Shown piece after piece: positions 56,385 through 64,000 of a DNA stretch of 64,000 nt (positions within the stretch are counted from its first letter, which is position 1; each line of letters opens with the position of its first letter). The stretch is from positions 124,001 through 188,000 of the forward strand of contig NZ_RBWU01000002.1 in assembly GCF_003634705.1 (NCBI RefSeq), written 5' to 3'. A program made the position numbers and the translations under genes. The notes under the pieces are model-generated. The model made no database searches. It was not told the origin of the DNA and was given only the letters and a program-made list of their open reading frames with translations. The DNA is from Actinomadura pelletieri DSM 43383. GTDB lineage: Bacteria; Actinomycetota; Actinomycetes; Streptosporangiales; Streptosporangiaceae.

Positions 56385-57025
56385 GCGTGGTGGAGTCGAT
56401 GAACGCCACGGACGTCGCGAACTGGATCCGGCGCGCGGCGGAACTCGTCGCCGCCGACACCGAACGGCTCACCCGGCTCGACGCCGCCATCGGCGACGGC
56501 GACCACGGCCACAACCTCGACCGCGGTCTGCGCGCCGCCGTGGCGGCCCTCCCGGACGACGCCCCGCCCGGCAGGACGCTGATCGCCGCCGGGCGGGCCA
56601 TCGTGTCCAAGACCGGCGGCGCGTCCGGACCCCTCTACGGGACGGCGCTGCGCCGCGCCGGCAAGGCCCTCGGCGACACCGCCGACATCGACGCCGCCGC
56701 GCTCGGGACCGCGCTGCGCGCCGCGCTGGAGGGCGTCCAGGATCTCGGGAAGGCGGAGGAGGGCGACAAGACGATGGTCGACGCGTTCGCCCCCGCCGCC
56801 ACGGCCTATGACGCCGCGCTCGCGGACGGCGCCGACCTCGCGGGCTGCGCGCGCGCCGCCGCCGACGCCGCCGCCCGGGGCGCCGAGGCGACGGTCCCGA
56901 TGCAGGCGCGCAAGGGACGGGCCAGCTACCTGGGCCCGCGAAGCGTCGGGCACATGGACCCCGGCGCCTGCTCCACCGGGCTCGTGCTGCGCGCCCTCGC
57001 CGAGACCGTCGAAGGGACCGGGTGA
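56381..57025 (+). CDS. dhaL: dihydroxyacetone kinase subunit DhaL
   Basis: The product has 214 residues from GTG 56381, which overlaps the dhaK stop; ATG 56399 is an alternative. The ADP-binding helical subunit has AIGDGDHGHNLDRG, SKTGGASGPLYGTALRRAG, EGDKTMVDAFAPA and SYLGPRSVGHMDPGA. It transfers the phosphate from DhaM to dihydroxyacetone on DhaK. Confidence 0.95.
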   Translation: MSVVESMNATDVANWIRRAAELVAADTERLTRLDAAIGDGDHGHNLDRGLRAAVAALPDDAPPGRTLIAAGRAIVSKTGGASGPLYGTALRRAGKALGDTADIDAAALGTALRAALEGVQDLGKAEEGDKTMVDAFAPAATAYDAALADGADLAGCARAAADAAARGAEATVPMQARKGRASYLGPRSVGHMDPGACSTGLVLRALAETVEGTG

Positions 57026-57026
57026 C

Positions 57027-57413
57027 ATGGTCGGCATCGTGATCATCGCGCACAGCCGGACGCTGGCCGAGGGCGCCGCCGAGGTGGCCCGCGCCATGGG
57101 CGTCGGCAAGGCCGTGGTGGAGCCCGCGGGCGGCGACCCCGAGGGCGGGCTCGGCACCAGCCTCGACCTCGTCGAGTCCGCCGTCGCCGCCGCGGACGAC
57201 GGCGACGGCGTCGTTCTCGTCGCCGACCTCGGCAGCTCCGTGCTCACCGCCAAGATGCTCATCGAGGACACCGGCGGGGAGAACGTGCTGCTCGCGGACG
57301 CGCCGCTCGTCGAGGGCGCGGTCGCCGCAGCCTCCATGGCCGCGACCGGCGCCGACCTCGCGGCCGTCCACGCCGCGGCCGAGGCCGCCTTCGACCACCG
57401 CAAGACCCGCTGA
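57027..57413 (+). CDS. dhaM: dihydroxyacetone kinase phosphotransferase subunit DhaM (EIIA-like)
   Basis: This 128-residue EIIA/Man-like domain has the phosphorylated His in VIIAHSRTLAEGA, VVLVADLGSSVLTAKM and an Ala-rich end. There is no HPr or EI-like extension, so it must take phosphate from the general PTS. It starts one base after the dhaL stop. Confidence 0.93.
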   Translation: MVGIVIIAHSRTLAEGAAEVARAMGVGKAVVEPAGGDPEGGLGTSLDLVESAVAAADDGDGVVLVADLGSSVLTAKMLIEDTGGENVLLADAPLVEGAVAAASMAATGADLAAVHAAAEAAFDHRKTR

Positions 57414-57433
57414 CCGGCCGAGCCGCCCCGGGC

Positions 57434-57730
57434 CTACTCGGCGGGGCCGTGCAGCAGGGTGCCGAGGACGGACGGCGCGCGCACCGTCGGGTCGCCCCGC
57501 ACCTCGTAGACGCGGGGCGGCCCGTCCGCGCCGTCCTCGACGGTGATCCGGTAGCCGGGCAGGTCGGCGCCGATCTCACCGCGCTCGCCGCGGGCCTGCG
57601 CCGCGGCGAGCGCGTTCACCGCCTCCCGGATGCGTCCGGCCTTTCCGGCGGGAAGCGCGGCGGTGTCGTACCGCGCGACGACGGTCGTCTTCCCCGTGAA
57701 CCCCCCGGTGCTCTCGACCTTGACGCGCAC
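57434..57730 (-). CDS. emfourin-type protease inhibitor
   Basis: The product has 98 residues. MRVKVESTGGFTGKTTVVARYDTAALP at the start, PGYRITVEDGADGPPRVYEVRG and a short Leu-rich end match the emfourin pattern (inhibitor of protealysin-like M4 proteases). It lies 40 bases after the stop of the metallopeptidase gene on the same strand, the bicistronic arrangement known for emfourin and protealysin. It should bind its partner in the cytoplasm and keep it inactive until exported or needed. Confidence 0.75.
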   Translation of the reverse strand: MRVKVESTGGFTGKTTVVARYDTAALPAGKAGRIREAVNALAAAQARGERGEIGADLPGYRITVEDGADGPPRVYEVRGDPTVRAPSVLGTLLHGPAE

Positions 57731-57770
57731 CGCTCTCGCACCTCCGCCGGTTTCCTCGAATCTCGGACGA

Positions 57771-59252
57771 CTAACTGAACGCCTCGCGCAGCTCTTCCAG
57801 GTCCGCGTGGAGGATGTCGTCGTCCTCCAGGGAGCCGTGCCTGGCGAGCTTCTCGGCGGAGACGACCTGGTACTCGGGCATCTGCATCGTGCCGCAGCAC
57901 CGGGTCCGGTCCTGCTCGGCCCGCAGGCTCGCCGAGTGCTCGTCGAGCTGCTCGACCTCCGTGACGTCCCGCCCGTCCCCGGTGTAGTCCGCGTCGGTCA
58001 TCCTCATCCGCCCGCTCATCAGGTCGGTCAGCGACGTCGCGGCGGTCGTGATCTCCCGGACGGCGAACCGGTTGCGGATGAACGTCCGGTAGATCGGCGG
58101 GTGGCCGCGATCCGCCGAGATCTGCAGCATCCTGTTCGCCACGTCCACGTACCGGGCGTTCGTCGCGGGGGACGCGACGATCGCGTCGAACACCAGCCTG
58201 CACAGCTCGGCGGCCGTCTCGATCAGCACGAGCGTCGGGTCCTTGGTGCGCCGCTGCCGCGCGGTCTCGAAGGCGCAGACGTCGGCGAGCACGTCGTAGA
58301 TCGCGCCGGTGAACACCTGGGAGATCCCGTGCACCTCGTTGCCGACCTGGCTCAGCTTCAGGTCGTTGTCGCAGTTGCGCAGCCCGGACGGCATGCCGAG
58401 CGCCCGCCCGAACTCCTCCGCGACGTCCGCGAGGAACGACCTGTCGTGCAGGTTGCCCTTGGTCGACGCGACCAGGGCCTCCGCCTGGTCCGGCTGCGCC
58501 AGCGCCAGGAAGATCGCGGTGAGGTCGCCGAACGCCTCGTGCAGCCCGCCGGTCTGCGGCGGGCAGTCCGCCGCCAGCCAGCCCGGCTTGAGGCCGTCGA
58601 GCAACGCGTGACCCGTCTCGTGCGCGACGATGTCGAACGACCTACACGTGTGGACCACGGTCGACTGCGGCTGCCCCTCCGGCGTGAAGAACAGGAACTT
58701 CAGCGCCTTGGCGGTCCGGCTGTAGAACGCGTTCGCGCCGAGACCGGCGTGCGGGAACACCGTGATGCGGTCGGTGTTGCCGTCGACGTTCCACGCGAAC
58801 GGGATCGGCCTGCCGCCGTTGTGCCGCTCGTACATGGCGAGGACCTGCCGGACGACGGCGAACGTGTGCGCGCAGTCGAACTGCGGGGTCCCGGCGGCGA
58901 ACACGAAGTCGCCGTTGACGTTGCGGGCGACCGGGGTGACGCCGTCCAGGACCGTCCGGACCCGCGCGTCCGTCGGACCGTTCAGCACCACCGACGGGAC
59001 GAAGGCCAGCCGGGCGCCCAACTCGGCGACCGACGGGTCCTGCTTGTAGATGAGGAACCGGTGCCCGGTCCGTATCGGCGCGGGAACCGGCACCGGCCTC
59101 GGCACCACGGGCGCCGCCGCCTGGACGGTGGCCTGCACCGCGGCCGTGGCCCCGGACATGTGCCCGGCCGAGGCCGGTCGCTGCGCGGGGACCTCGACGT
59201 CCATCGTTCCCGTACCCCGACGATCTTGGAAGTCCTGCTGGTGGATCTCCAT
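57771..59252 (-). CDS. HEXXH metallopeptidase (M4-like) paired with emfourin
   Basis: The product has 493 residues and its ATG 59252 follows GGGAGGTGG. No signal peptide is seen. The N-terminal 60 residues are Ala/Pro-rich and disordered. The zinc site is in DIVAHETGHALLDGLKPGW (HExxH), with the third ligand in GGLHEAFGDLTAIFLAL. The rest is helical. It is a gluzincin like M4 enzymes, but without the usual protealysin precursor motif. Its role is unknown; the adjacent inhibitor gene fits a controlled intracellular or non-classically exported protease. Confidence 0.8.
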   Translation of the reverse strand: MEIHQQDFQDRRGTGTMDVEVPAQRPASAGHMSGATAAVQATVQAAAPVVPRPVPVPAPIRTGHRFLIYKQDPSVAELGARLAFVPSVVLNGPTDARVRTVLDGVTPVARNVNGDFVFAAGTPQFDCAHTFAVVRQVLAMYERHNGGRPIPFAWNVDGNTDRITVFPHAGLGANAFYSRTAKALKFLFFTPEGQPQSTVVHTCRSFDIVAHETGHALLDGLKPGWLAADCPPQTGGLHEAFGDLTAIFLALAQPDQAEALVASTKGNLHDRSFLADVAEEFGRALGMPSGLRNCDNDLKLSQVGNEVHGISQVFTGAIYDVLADVCAFETARQRRTKDPTLVLIETAAELCRLVFDAIVASPATNARYVDVANRMLQISADRGHPPIYRTFIRNRFAVREITTAATSLTDLMSGRMRMTDADYTGDGRDVTEVEQLDEHSASLRAEQDRTRCCGTMQMPEYQVVSAEKLARHGSLEDDDILHADLEELREAFS

Positions 59253-59571
59253 GGAAACCACCTCCCCCTCACGGCGCGCGAACCCCTGATGACTCCGCGC
59301 TCTCGCGGGTGGACGCGCGTCCGCCGAGGCCCTGCCTGCACACGCCGGGCCCAGCCGGGGTCGGCGGGTCGTGTCCGCCCCGTCCCGCCACACGCTCCGC
59401 CGGTCAGGAGATCGAGTCAACCCGTGGCGTTCAAAAGGCCCGCCATCTGTCCACAAGCTGCCGCGGGACGTCCACATGCTGCCACCGGATCGTGACAGGA
59501 CGGGTTGTCATGGCCGCGCCGCTCCTTCGTGGAGACGCCGAAATCGTCCGGCCGGAGCCGTAGACTCGCAC
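59253..59571. other. divergent intergenic region
   Basis: About 320 bases lie between the metallopeptidase and pcrA starts. No small gene, hairpin or operator stands out. Confidence 0.5.
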
Positions 59572-61830
59572 ATGATGTCGAAGACCGAAGCCAGCCCCTT
59601 GCTCGACGGACTCAACCCGCAGCAGCGCGCCGCCGTGGTGCATTCCGGTGGTCCGCTGTTGATCGTCGCGGGCGCCGGCTCGGGCAAGACACGGGTACTC
59701 ACCCACCGGATCGCGCATCTGCTCGGCGAGCGGGACGCGCACCCCGGTCAGATCCTCGCGATCACCTTCACCAACAAGGCCGCCGCCGAGATGAAGGAGC
59801 GGGTGGACGCCCTCGTCGGGCCACGCTCACGCGCCATGTGGGTGATGACGTTCCACTCGGCGTGCGTGCGGATCCTGCGGCGCGAGGCCAAGCGGCTCGG
59901 TTTCCCGACCAGCTTCTCGATCTACGACCAGGCCGACGCGAACCGCCTCATGGCGCTCGTCTGCCGGGAACTGGACCTCGACCCGAAGCGGTACCCGCCG
60001 AAGGCGTTCAGCGCGCAGGTCTCCAACCTGAAGAACGAGCTGATCGACTACGAGACGTTCAAAGCGCGGGCGTCGACCCACATGGAACAGACGCTCGCCG
60101 AGGCGTACGAGATGTACCAGGCGCGGCTCCAGCAGGCCGGCGCCATGGACTTCGACGACCTCATCATGATGACGGTCAACCTGATGCAGGTCTTCCCGGA
60201 GGCCGCCGAGCACTACCGGCGCAGGTTCCGGCACGTCCTCGTCGACGAGTACCAGGACACCAACCACGCGCAGTACGAGCTGGTCCGTGAGCTGACCGCC
60301 CCCGTCGAGGGGCTGGAGCCCGCCGAGCTGTGCGTCGTCGGTGACGCCGACCAGTCGATCTATGCGTTCCGCGGTGCGACGATCCGGAACATCCTGGAGT
60401 TCGAGCGCGACTACCCGGACGCCACGACGATCCTGCTGGAGCAGAACTACCGGTCCACGCAGACGATCCTGTCGGCCGCCAACGCCGTCATCGAGCGCAA
60501 CGCCGACCGCAAGCCCAAGAAGCTCTGGTCCGACCAGGGCGAAGGCCACAAGATCACCGGTTATGTGGCCGACAACGAGCACGACGAGGCCGCGTTCGTC
60601 GCCCGCGAGGTCGACCGGCTCGCCGACGACGGCGAGGCCCGCGCCGGTGACGTCGCCGTGTTCTACCGCACCAACGCGCAGTCCCGGGTGTTCGAGGAAG
60701 TGTTCATCCGGGTCGGGCTGCCGTACAAGGTCGTCGGCGGGGTCCGCTTCTACGAGCGCAAGGAGATCCGCGACGCGCTCGCCTACCTGCGCTGCCTCGC
60801 CAACCCCGAGGACACGGTCTCGCTGCGCCGCATCCTGAACGTCCCCAAGCGCGGCATCGGCGACCGTGCCGAGGCGTGCGTCGAGGCGTACGCGTCCCGC
60901 GAGCGGATCTCGTTCTGGCAGGCGTTGCGGAACCCGGAGGACGTGCCGGGCATGGCGACCCGGTCGATCAAGGCCGTCCGCGACTTCGTCGCCCTGCTGG
61001 ACGACCTGCGCGGCGCCGCCGAGTCCCTCAGCCCCGCCGACCTCGTCGGCGAGATGCTGAAGGCGAGCGGATATCTCGCCGAACTCCAGGCCTCCAAGGA
61101 CCCGCAGGACGAGACCCGCATCGAGAACCTCCAGGAACTGGAGGCCGTCGCCCGCGAATTCGAGGAGCGCCTTGAGGGCGAGTCCGCCGAGGGGCGCCTC
61201 GCCGAGTTCCTGGAGCAGGTGGCCCTGGTCGCCGACGCCGACTCGATTCCCGGTGGCGCGAAGGGCGGGCCGGTCCCGCCCGGCGAGCAGCCGGAGGAGA
61301 CCGAGGGCGGCGTCGTCACGCTGATGACCCTGCACACCGCCAAGGGGCTGGAGTTCCCCGTGGTGTTCCTGACGGGCATGGAGGACGGCGTCTTCCCGCA
61401 CCTGCGCGCCATGAGCAACCCGAAGGAGCTGGAGGAGGAACGGCGGCTCGCCTACGTCGGCATCACCCGTGCCCGGCAGCGGCTCTACCTGTCCCGTGCC
61501 GCGATGCGCAGTTCGTGGGGCGCGCCGCAGGTCAACCCGCCGTCCCGGTTCCTCGGCGAGGTCCCGAAGCCGCTCGTGGAGTGGGAGCGGGAGGCGACCT
61601 CGACCTCCGGTTCGGCGATGACGCAGATGGCCTCCCGTCCGGGGGTGCGCTCGTCCGGCAACCGGCCCGTCCCGTCCCTCACCCCGGGGGACAAGGTCAC
61701 CCACGACGCCTTCGGCCTCGGCACCGTGGTGTCGGTCTACGACGGCGGCCAGAAGGCCAGTGTCGACTTCGGCGGCGACTACGGCGTCCGGACGCTGGTC
61801 CTCCGCTACGCCAGCATCGAGAAACTCTGA
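59572..61830 (+). CDS. pcrA: ATP-dependent DNA helicase PcrA/UvrD
   Basis: This 752-residue superfamily 1 helicase starts ATG 59572 (or 59575). Motifs: LNPQQRAAVVHSGGPLLIVAGAGSGKTR (Q and Walker A, given in parts), TFTNKAAAEMKERV, VDEYQDTNHAQY, GDADQSIYAFRGA, LEQNYRSTQTIL, TLHTAKGLEFPVVFLTG and YVGITRARQRLYL, with a C-terminal Tudor-like RNA-polymerase-binding part (GDKVTHDAFGLGTVVSV). It unwinds 3'-5' DNA in repair and transcription-coupled processes. The length is normal. Confidence 0.97.
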   Translation: MMSKTEASPLLDGLNPQQRAAVVHSGGPLLIVAGAGSGKTRVLTHRIAHLLGERDAHPGQILAITFTNKAAAEMKERVDALVGPRSRAMWVMTFHSACVRILRREAKRLGFPTSFSIYDQADANRLMALVCRELDLDPKRYPPKAFSAQVSNLKNELIDYETFKARASTHMEQTLAEAYEMYQARLQQAGAMDFDDLIMMTVNLMQVFPEAAEHYRRRFRHVLVDEYQDTNHAQYELVRELTAPVEGLEPAELCVVGDADQSIYAFRGATIRNILEFERDYPDATTILLEQNYRSTQTILSAANAVIERNADRKPKKLWSDQGEGHKITGYVADNEHDEAAFVAREVDRLADDGEARAGDVAVFYRTNAQSRVFEEVFIRVGLPYKVVGGVRFYERKEIRDALAYLRCLANPEDTVSLRRILNVPKRGIGDRAEACVEAYASRERISFWQALRNPEDVPGMATRSIKAVRDFVALLDDLRGAAESLSPADLVGEMLKASGYLAELQASKDPQDETRIENLQELEAVAREFEERLEGESAEGRLAEFLEQVALVADADSIPGGAKGGPVPPGEQPEETEGGVVTLMTLHTAKGLEFPVVFLTGMEDGVFPHLRAMSNPKELEEERRLAYVGITRARQRLYLSRAAMRSSWGAPQVNPPSRFLGEVPKPLVEWEREATSTSGSAMTQMASRPGVRSSGNRPVPSLTPGDKVTHDAFGLGTVVSVYDGGQKASVDFGGDYGVRTLVLRYASIEKL

Positions 61831-61854
61831 CCCCCTGGCGGTTGGGAGACCCCC

Positions 61855-62397
61855 ATGTTCGCTCTCAGGCTCGCCGACGACGCCGAGCTTCGCCCGCTGG
61901 AGCCGTGGAACGCCGCCGAGTTCGCCGAACACGCGGTCCGCGTCCGCAAGGACATCGACCACTACATTCCCTGGGCGCGCACCGTCGTCGACGAGGCGAC
62001 CGCGCAGGAGTTCCTGCGGTCGTACGCGGTCAAGCAGGCCAAGGACATCGGGCGCATCTACGGCATCTGGGTGGACGGCGTCCTCCAGGGCGGGACGCTC
62101 TTCCGCACGTTCGACGCCGCCATGGGGGTCTGCGAGGCCGGGGTGTGGCTCTCGTCGGAGGCGCGCGGGCGGGGGCTGGTCACCACGGCCGTCCGGCACA
62201 TGATCGACTGGGCGTTCCGGGCGCGGGGGATGCACCGGGTCGAGTGGCTGTGCGACCCGCGCAACACGGCGAGCGCGGCGGTGGCGAAGCGGTTGGGGAT
62301 GACCTGTGAGGGCGTCCACCGGCAGGGGTTCGTCCTGGACGGTGACCGGCGGGACGTCCAGGTCTGGGCGATCCTCGCGGACGAATGGGGCGAGTGA
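61855..62397 (+). CDS. GNAT-family N-acetyltransferase (RimJ/RimL-like)
   Basis: The product has 180 residues and its ATG 61855 lies 24 bases after pcrA. LRPLEPWNAAEFAEHAVRVRKDIDHYIPW at the start and GVWLSSEARGRGLVTTAVRHMIDWAF (acetyl-CoA loop RGRGLV) are characteristic, followed by HRVEWLCDPRNTASAAVAKRLGM. It acetylates a protein N-terminus or small amine; the substrate is unknown. Confidence 0.9.
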   Translation: MFALRLADDAELRPLEPWNAAEFAEHAVRVRKDIDHYIPWARTVVDEATAQEFLRSYAVKQAKDIGRIYGIWVDGVLQGGTLFRTFDAAMGVCEAGVWLSSEARGRGLVTTAVRHMIDWAFRARGMHRVEWLCDPRNTASAAVAKRLGMTCEGVHRQGFVLDGDRRDVQVWAILADEWGE

Positions 62398-62427
62398 GCC
62401 ACTGTCACGGCCCGGCCCGGGGCCCTG

Positions 62428-63993
62428 TCAGTTCGTCGGCGGGATCGGCAGGGGCTTGTCCAGGGCGGTGAGGGTGAGCAGCGTGAGCGCCGCCGTCCAA
62501 CCGAGCGGGGCGGGGCCCGCCTGCCCGCCCTTCGGGCCGACCTTCTCCGGCAGGACCCCGAGGGTCGTGCGGTTCGCGTTCAGCCAGTCGAGGCGGCCGA
62601 GGGCCTCGTACGTCCGGCCGGACGCGGCGGAGTTCAGCCCGAACATGGCCGTCTCCGGCGTCCAGGCCACATCGGGGTCGCCGGACCAGCGCTCGCCCGG
62701 CAGCACGCCGCCGTTCGGCAGCGTCTGCCTGCGCCGCGCGTCGGCGATCGCGGCGGTCACGGCCGGGTCGGCCGGGGCGAACGGCGGCGCGAGGAAGGTC
62801 ACCGAGGTGTCCATGAGGCCGTCGCGGACGGGTGAGCGCGGGTAGCCGAACGGGGCGAACTGGCGGTCCACCGCGTCCGACAGCTGCCGCGCGGCCTTCC
62901 GCCACTCGGCGGCCTTGCCGTGCTCGCCGCGTGCGCGGGCCAGATCGGCGGCCGACCGCAGGCCGGCGAGCACCGGCGCGACGACACCGAGGGTGGGGCG
63001 CCGCGGGTCCTCCTCCTTGCGGTGGTCGCGTTCCCAGTAGTCGGACGAGGCGGGCGGCAGCCCCTCGGCGTCCAGCGAGCCGGCGAGGTGGTCGGCGGCG
63101 CGTCGCACCATCGGCCACAGGTCGGGCGGTTCCTCGTCGAGCGGTTCCGTCGTGGCGAGGTGGAACCAGGTCGCCCACAGCACCCAGCCGACCGAGTCGA
63201 GTTGCGGGGCCCGTCCGTCGGCGACGGCCGTCCCGTCGGGGTGGTAGCGGGCGGCCCACATGCCGTCGTCGTGCTGGACGCGGGCGAGGAAGCGCAGGAT
63301 GCGGCGGGCCTCGGACGGGTGCCCGGTCGCGCTGAACGCGGCGACGGCGAACGCGGAGTCGCGGGGCCAGCAGTAGCGCCACTTGGTGTACCAGGAGGCG
63401 AGGGACGCGCCGTTCGGGCGGGTGAGGAGCCGCAGGTCGAGCAGGGCTCGGGCGGCCATGTCGTGGTAGCCGGGACGGTCGCCGGTGGGGACGGTGCCCT
63501 GGGCCAGCCAGGAGCGGTCGGACCGCAGCGACTGGGCGACCCGTGGGTCGGACGCGTCCACGGTGACGGGCGTGTCGCCGCCGAACGGGATGAGGCGGAC
63601 ACGTCCGTCCGCGAGCCGGACGGCCGAACTGTCCCTCAGGTAGAACGCCCCGGGCGCCAGTTCCGGGGACAGCGGGGCGCCCGCGAACGGCCAGCCGCCC
63701 CCGCCGACGAGACCGGGGCTCGCCCAGCCCTCGCCGGAGCGTTCGGGGACGTTCGCGCCCCCGGTCGCGATGATCGCCGCCACGATCAGCAGGGCCGTGA
63801 CCCGGCGGAACGCGCGCGTCGACCCGCGCCCGCGCGGGCGCCGGCGATCGGGGGGCGGGGTGTGGACGGGGCCGGCCGCGACGATCCCGCTCGGCACGGT
63901 TTCCGGGAGGAGCGCGTCGTCCAGGGCGGGATCCGTCAGAACGGGTGCCGCCGGCGCCGCGAGGGGCGTGTCCCGCTCATCCGCCATCGCCAT
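62428..63993 (-). CDS. membrane-anchored glycoside-hydrolase-like protein (GH15-like)
   Basis: The product has 521 residues from ATG 63993, close to the window end; ATG 63987 is an alternative. A cytoplasmic Pro-rich start is followed by one membrane segment (about residues 62-80, RRVTALLIVAAIIATGG), then an extracytoplasmic (alpha/alpha)6-type domain with YTKWRYCWPRDSAFAVAAFSATG, LRFLARVQHDDGMWAARYHPDG, VGWVLWATWFHL and SSDYWERDH. WPRD and the helix repeats are typical of GH15 glucoamylase-like enzymes. The sugar substrate is unknown. Confidence 0.8.
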   Translation of the reverse strand: MAMADERDTPLAAPAAPVLTDPALDDALLPETVPSGIVAAGPVHTPPPDRRRPRGRGSTRAFRRVTALLIVAAIIATGGANVPERSGEGWASPGLVGGGGWPFAGAPLSPELAPGAFYLRDSSAVRLADGRVRLIPFGGDTPVTVDASDPRVAQSLRSDRSWLAQGTVPTGDRPGYHDMAARALLDLRLLTRPNGASLASWYTKWRYCWPRDSAFAVAAFSATGHPSEARRILRFLARVQHDDGMWAARYHPDGTAVADGRAPQLDSVGWVLWATWFHLATTEPLDEEPPDLWPMVRRAADHLAGSLDAEGLPPASSDYWERDHRKEEDPRRPTLGVVAPVLAGLRSAADLARARGEHGKAAEWRKAARQLSDAVDRQFAPFGYPRSPVRDGLMDTSVTFLAPPFAPADPAVTAAIADARRRQTLPNGGVLPGERWSGDPDVAWTPETAMFGLNSAASGRTYEALGRLDWLNANRTTLGVLPEKVGPKGGQAGPAPLGWTAALTLLTLTALDKPLPIPPTN

Positions 63994-64000
63994 GCGTCGC

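Noticed and set aside
59827..62319. 830-codon minus-strand frame opposite pcrA
   Set aside because: Antisense shadow with Asp/Val/Gly/Arg-rich sequence; pcrA is certain.

Overview
The window looks like a chromosomal segment of a high-GC actinomycete, probably a filamentous one of the Thermomonosporaceae/Streptosporangiales type (inference). The evidence is the strong third-position GC bias, frequent GTG starts, Scr1-type HTH/DUF397 genes, PspC-fused histidine kinases, AhpCD-OxyR, a Form II Cox cluster, and the guaB-guaB3-GMC-guaA neighbourhood, which resembles the guaB2-guaB3-choD region of mycobacteria (established knowledge). No tRNA, rRNA or CRISPR array was recognised. || Region 1 (1-8550) is a polymorphic-toxin locus. 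It holds the 3' part of an RHS gene whose Hint domain is broken by a one-base shift at an A tract, then a restriction-endonuclease-fold toxin end and an overlapping candidate immunity gene. After that come orphan pieces: a remnant of the RHS core, two immunity-like or unknown genes, a decayed pseudogene, a damaged IS110 element, and a second RHS tip with a nucleotidyltransferase-like toxin plus a candidate immunity gene. Two complementary halves of one IS5-type element, in inverted order and bearing the same 19-bp terminal sequence and the same TAA flank, face the two sides of this cargo. This suggests that a circular or tandemly duplicated unit was involved. || Region 2 (8748-29563) is conserved housekeeping with regulators: a DUF4352-like membrane protein, DUF5319, guaB, guaB3, glpD, an XRE/DUF397 module with an ATPase-type anti-sigma-like protein, an ASCH-like protein, TetR/SSADH/GMC oxidase, two secreted M43-type metalloproteases around alkD, guaA, and ahpC-ahpD divergent from oxyR with a good OxyR-type operator between them. 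|| Region 3 (29564-45075) has a 187-bp imperfect tandem duplication of the oxyR 3' end. It is followed by two very large paralogous fusion enzymes (GT2 glycosyltransferase plus CDP-glycerol glycerophosphotransferase, teichoic-acid type), a serpin, a methyltransferase, and the minus-strand coxS-coxL-coxM-coxG Form II cluster, whose CoxG carries a nine-residue repeat tail. A CHAP/peptidoglycan-binding hydrolase follows, preceded by a very acidic 55-residue protein. || Region 4 (45288-64000) includes a 31-residue membrane protein, a cysteine-ending leader peptide in front of a degenerate cysteine-dioxygenase-like gene, a PspC envelope-stress cluster with kinase and regulator, a DUF4190 protein, a nitroreductase-like protein, a class-A-fold serine hydrolase, an SRPBCC protein, a PIG-L deacetylase, a nucleoside hydrolase, dhaKLM (PTS-dependent dihydroxyacetone kinase), an emfourin-type inhibitor with an HEXXH metallopeptidase, pcrA, a GNAT acetyltransferase and a membrane-anchored GH15-like protein at the right edge.
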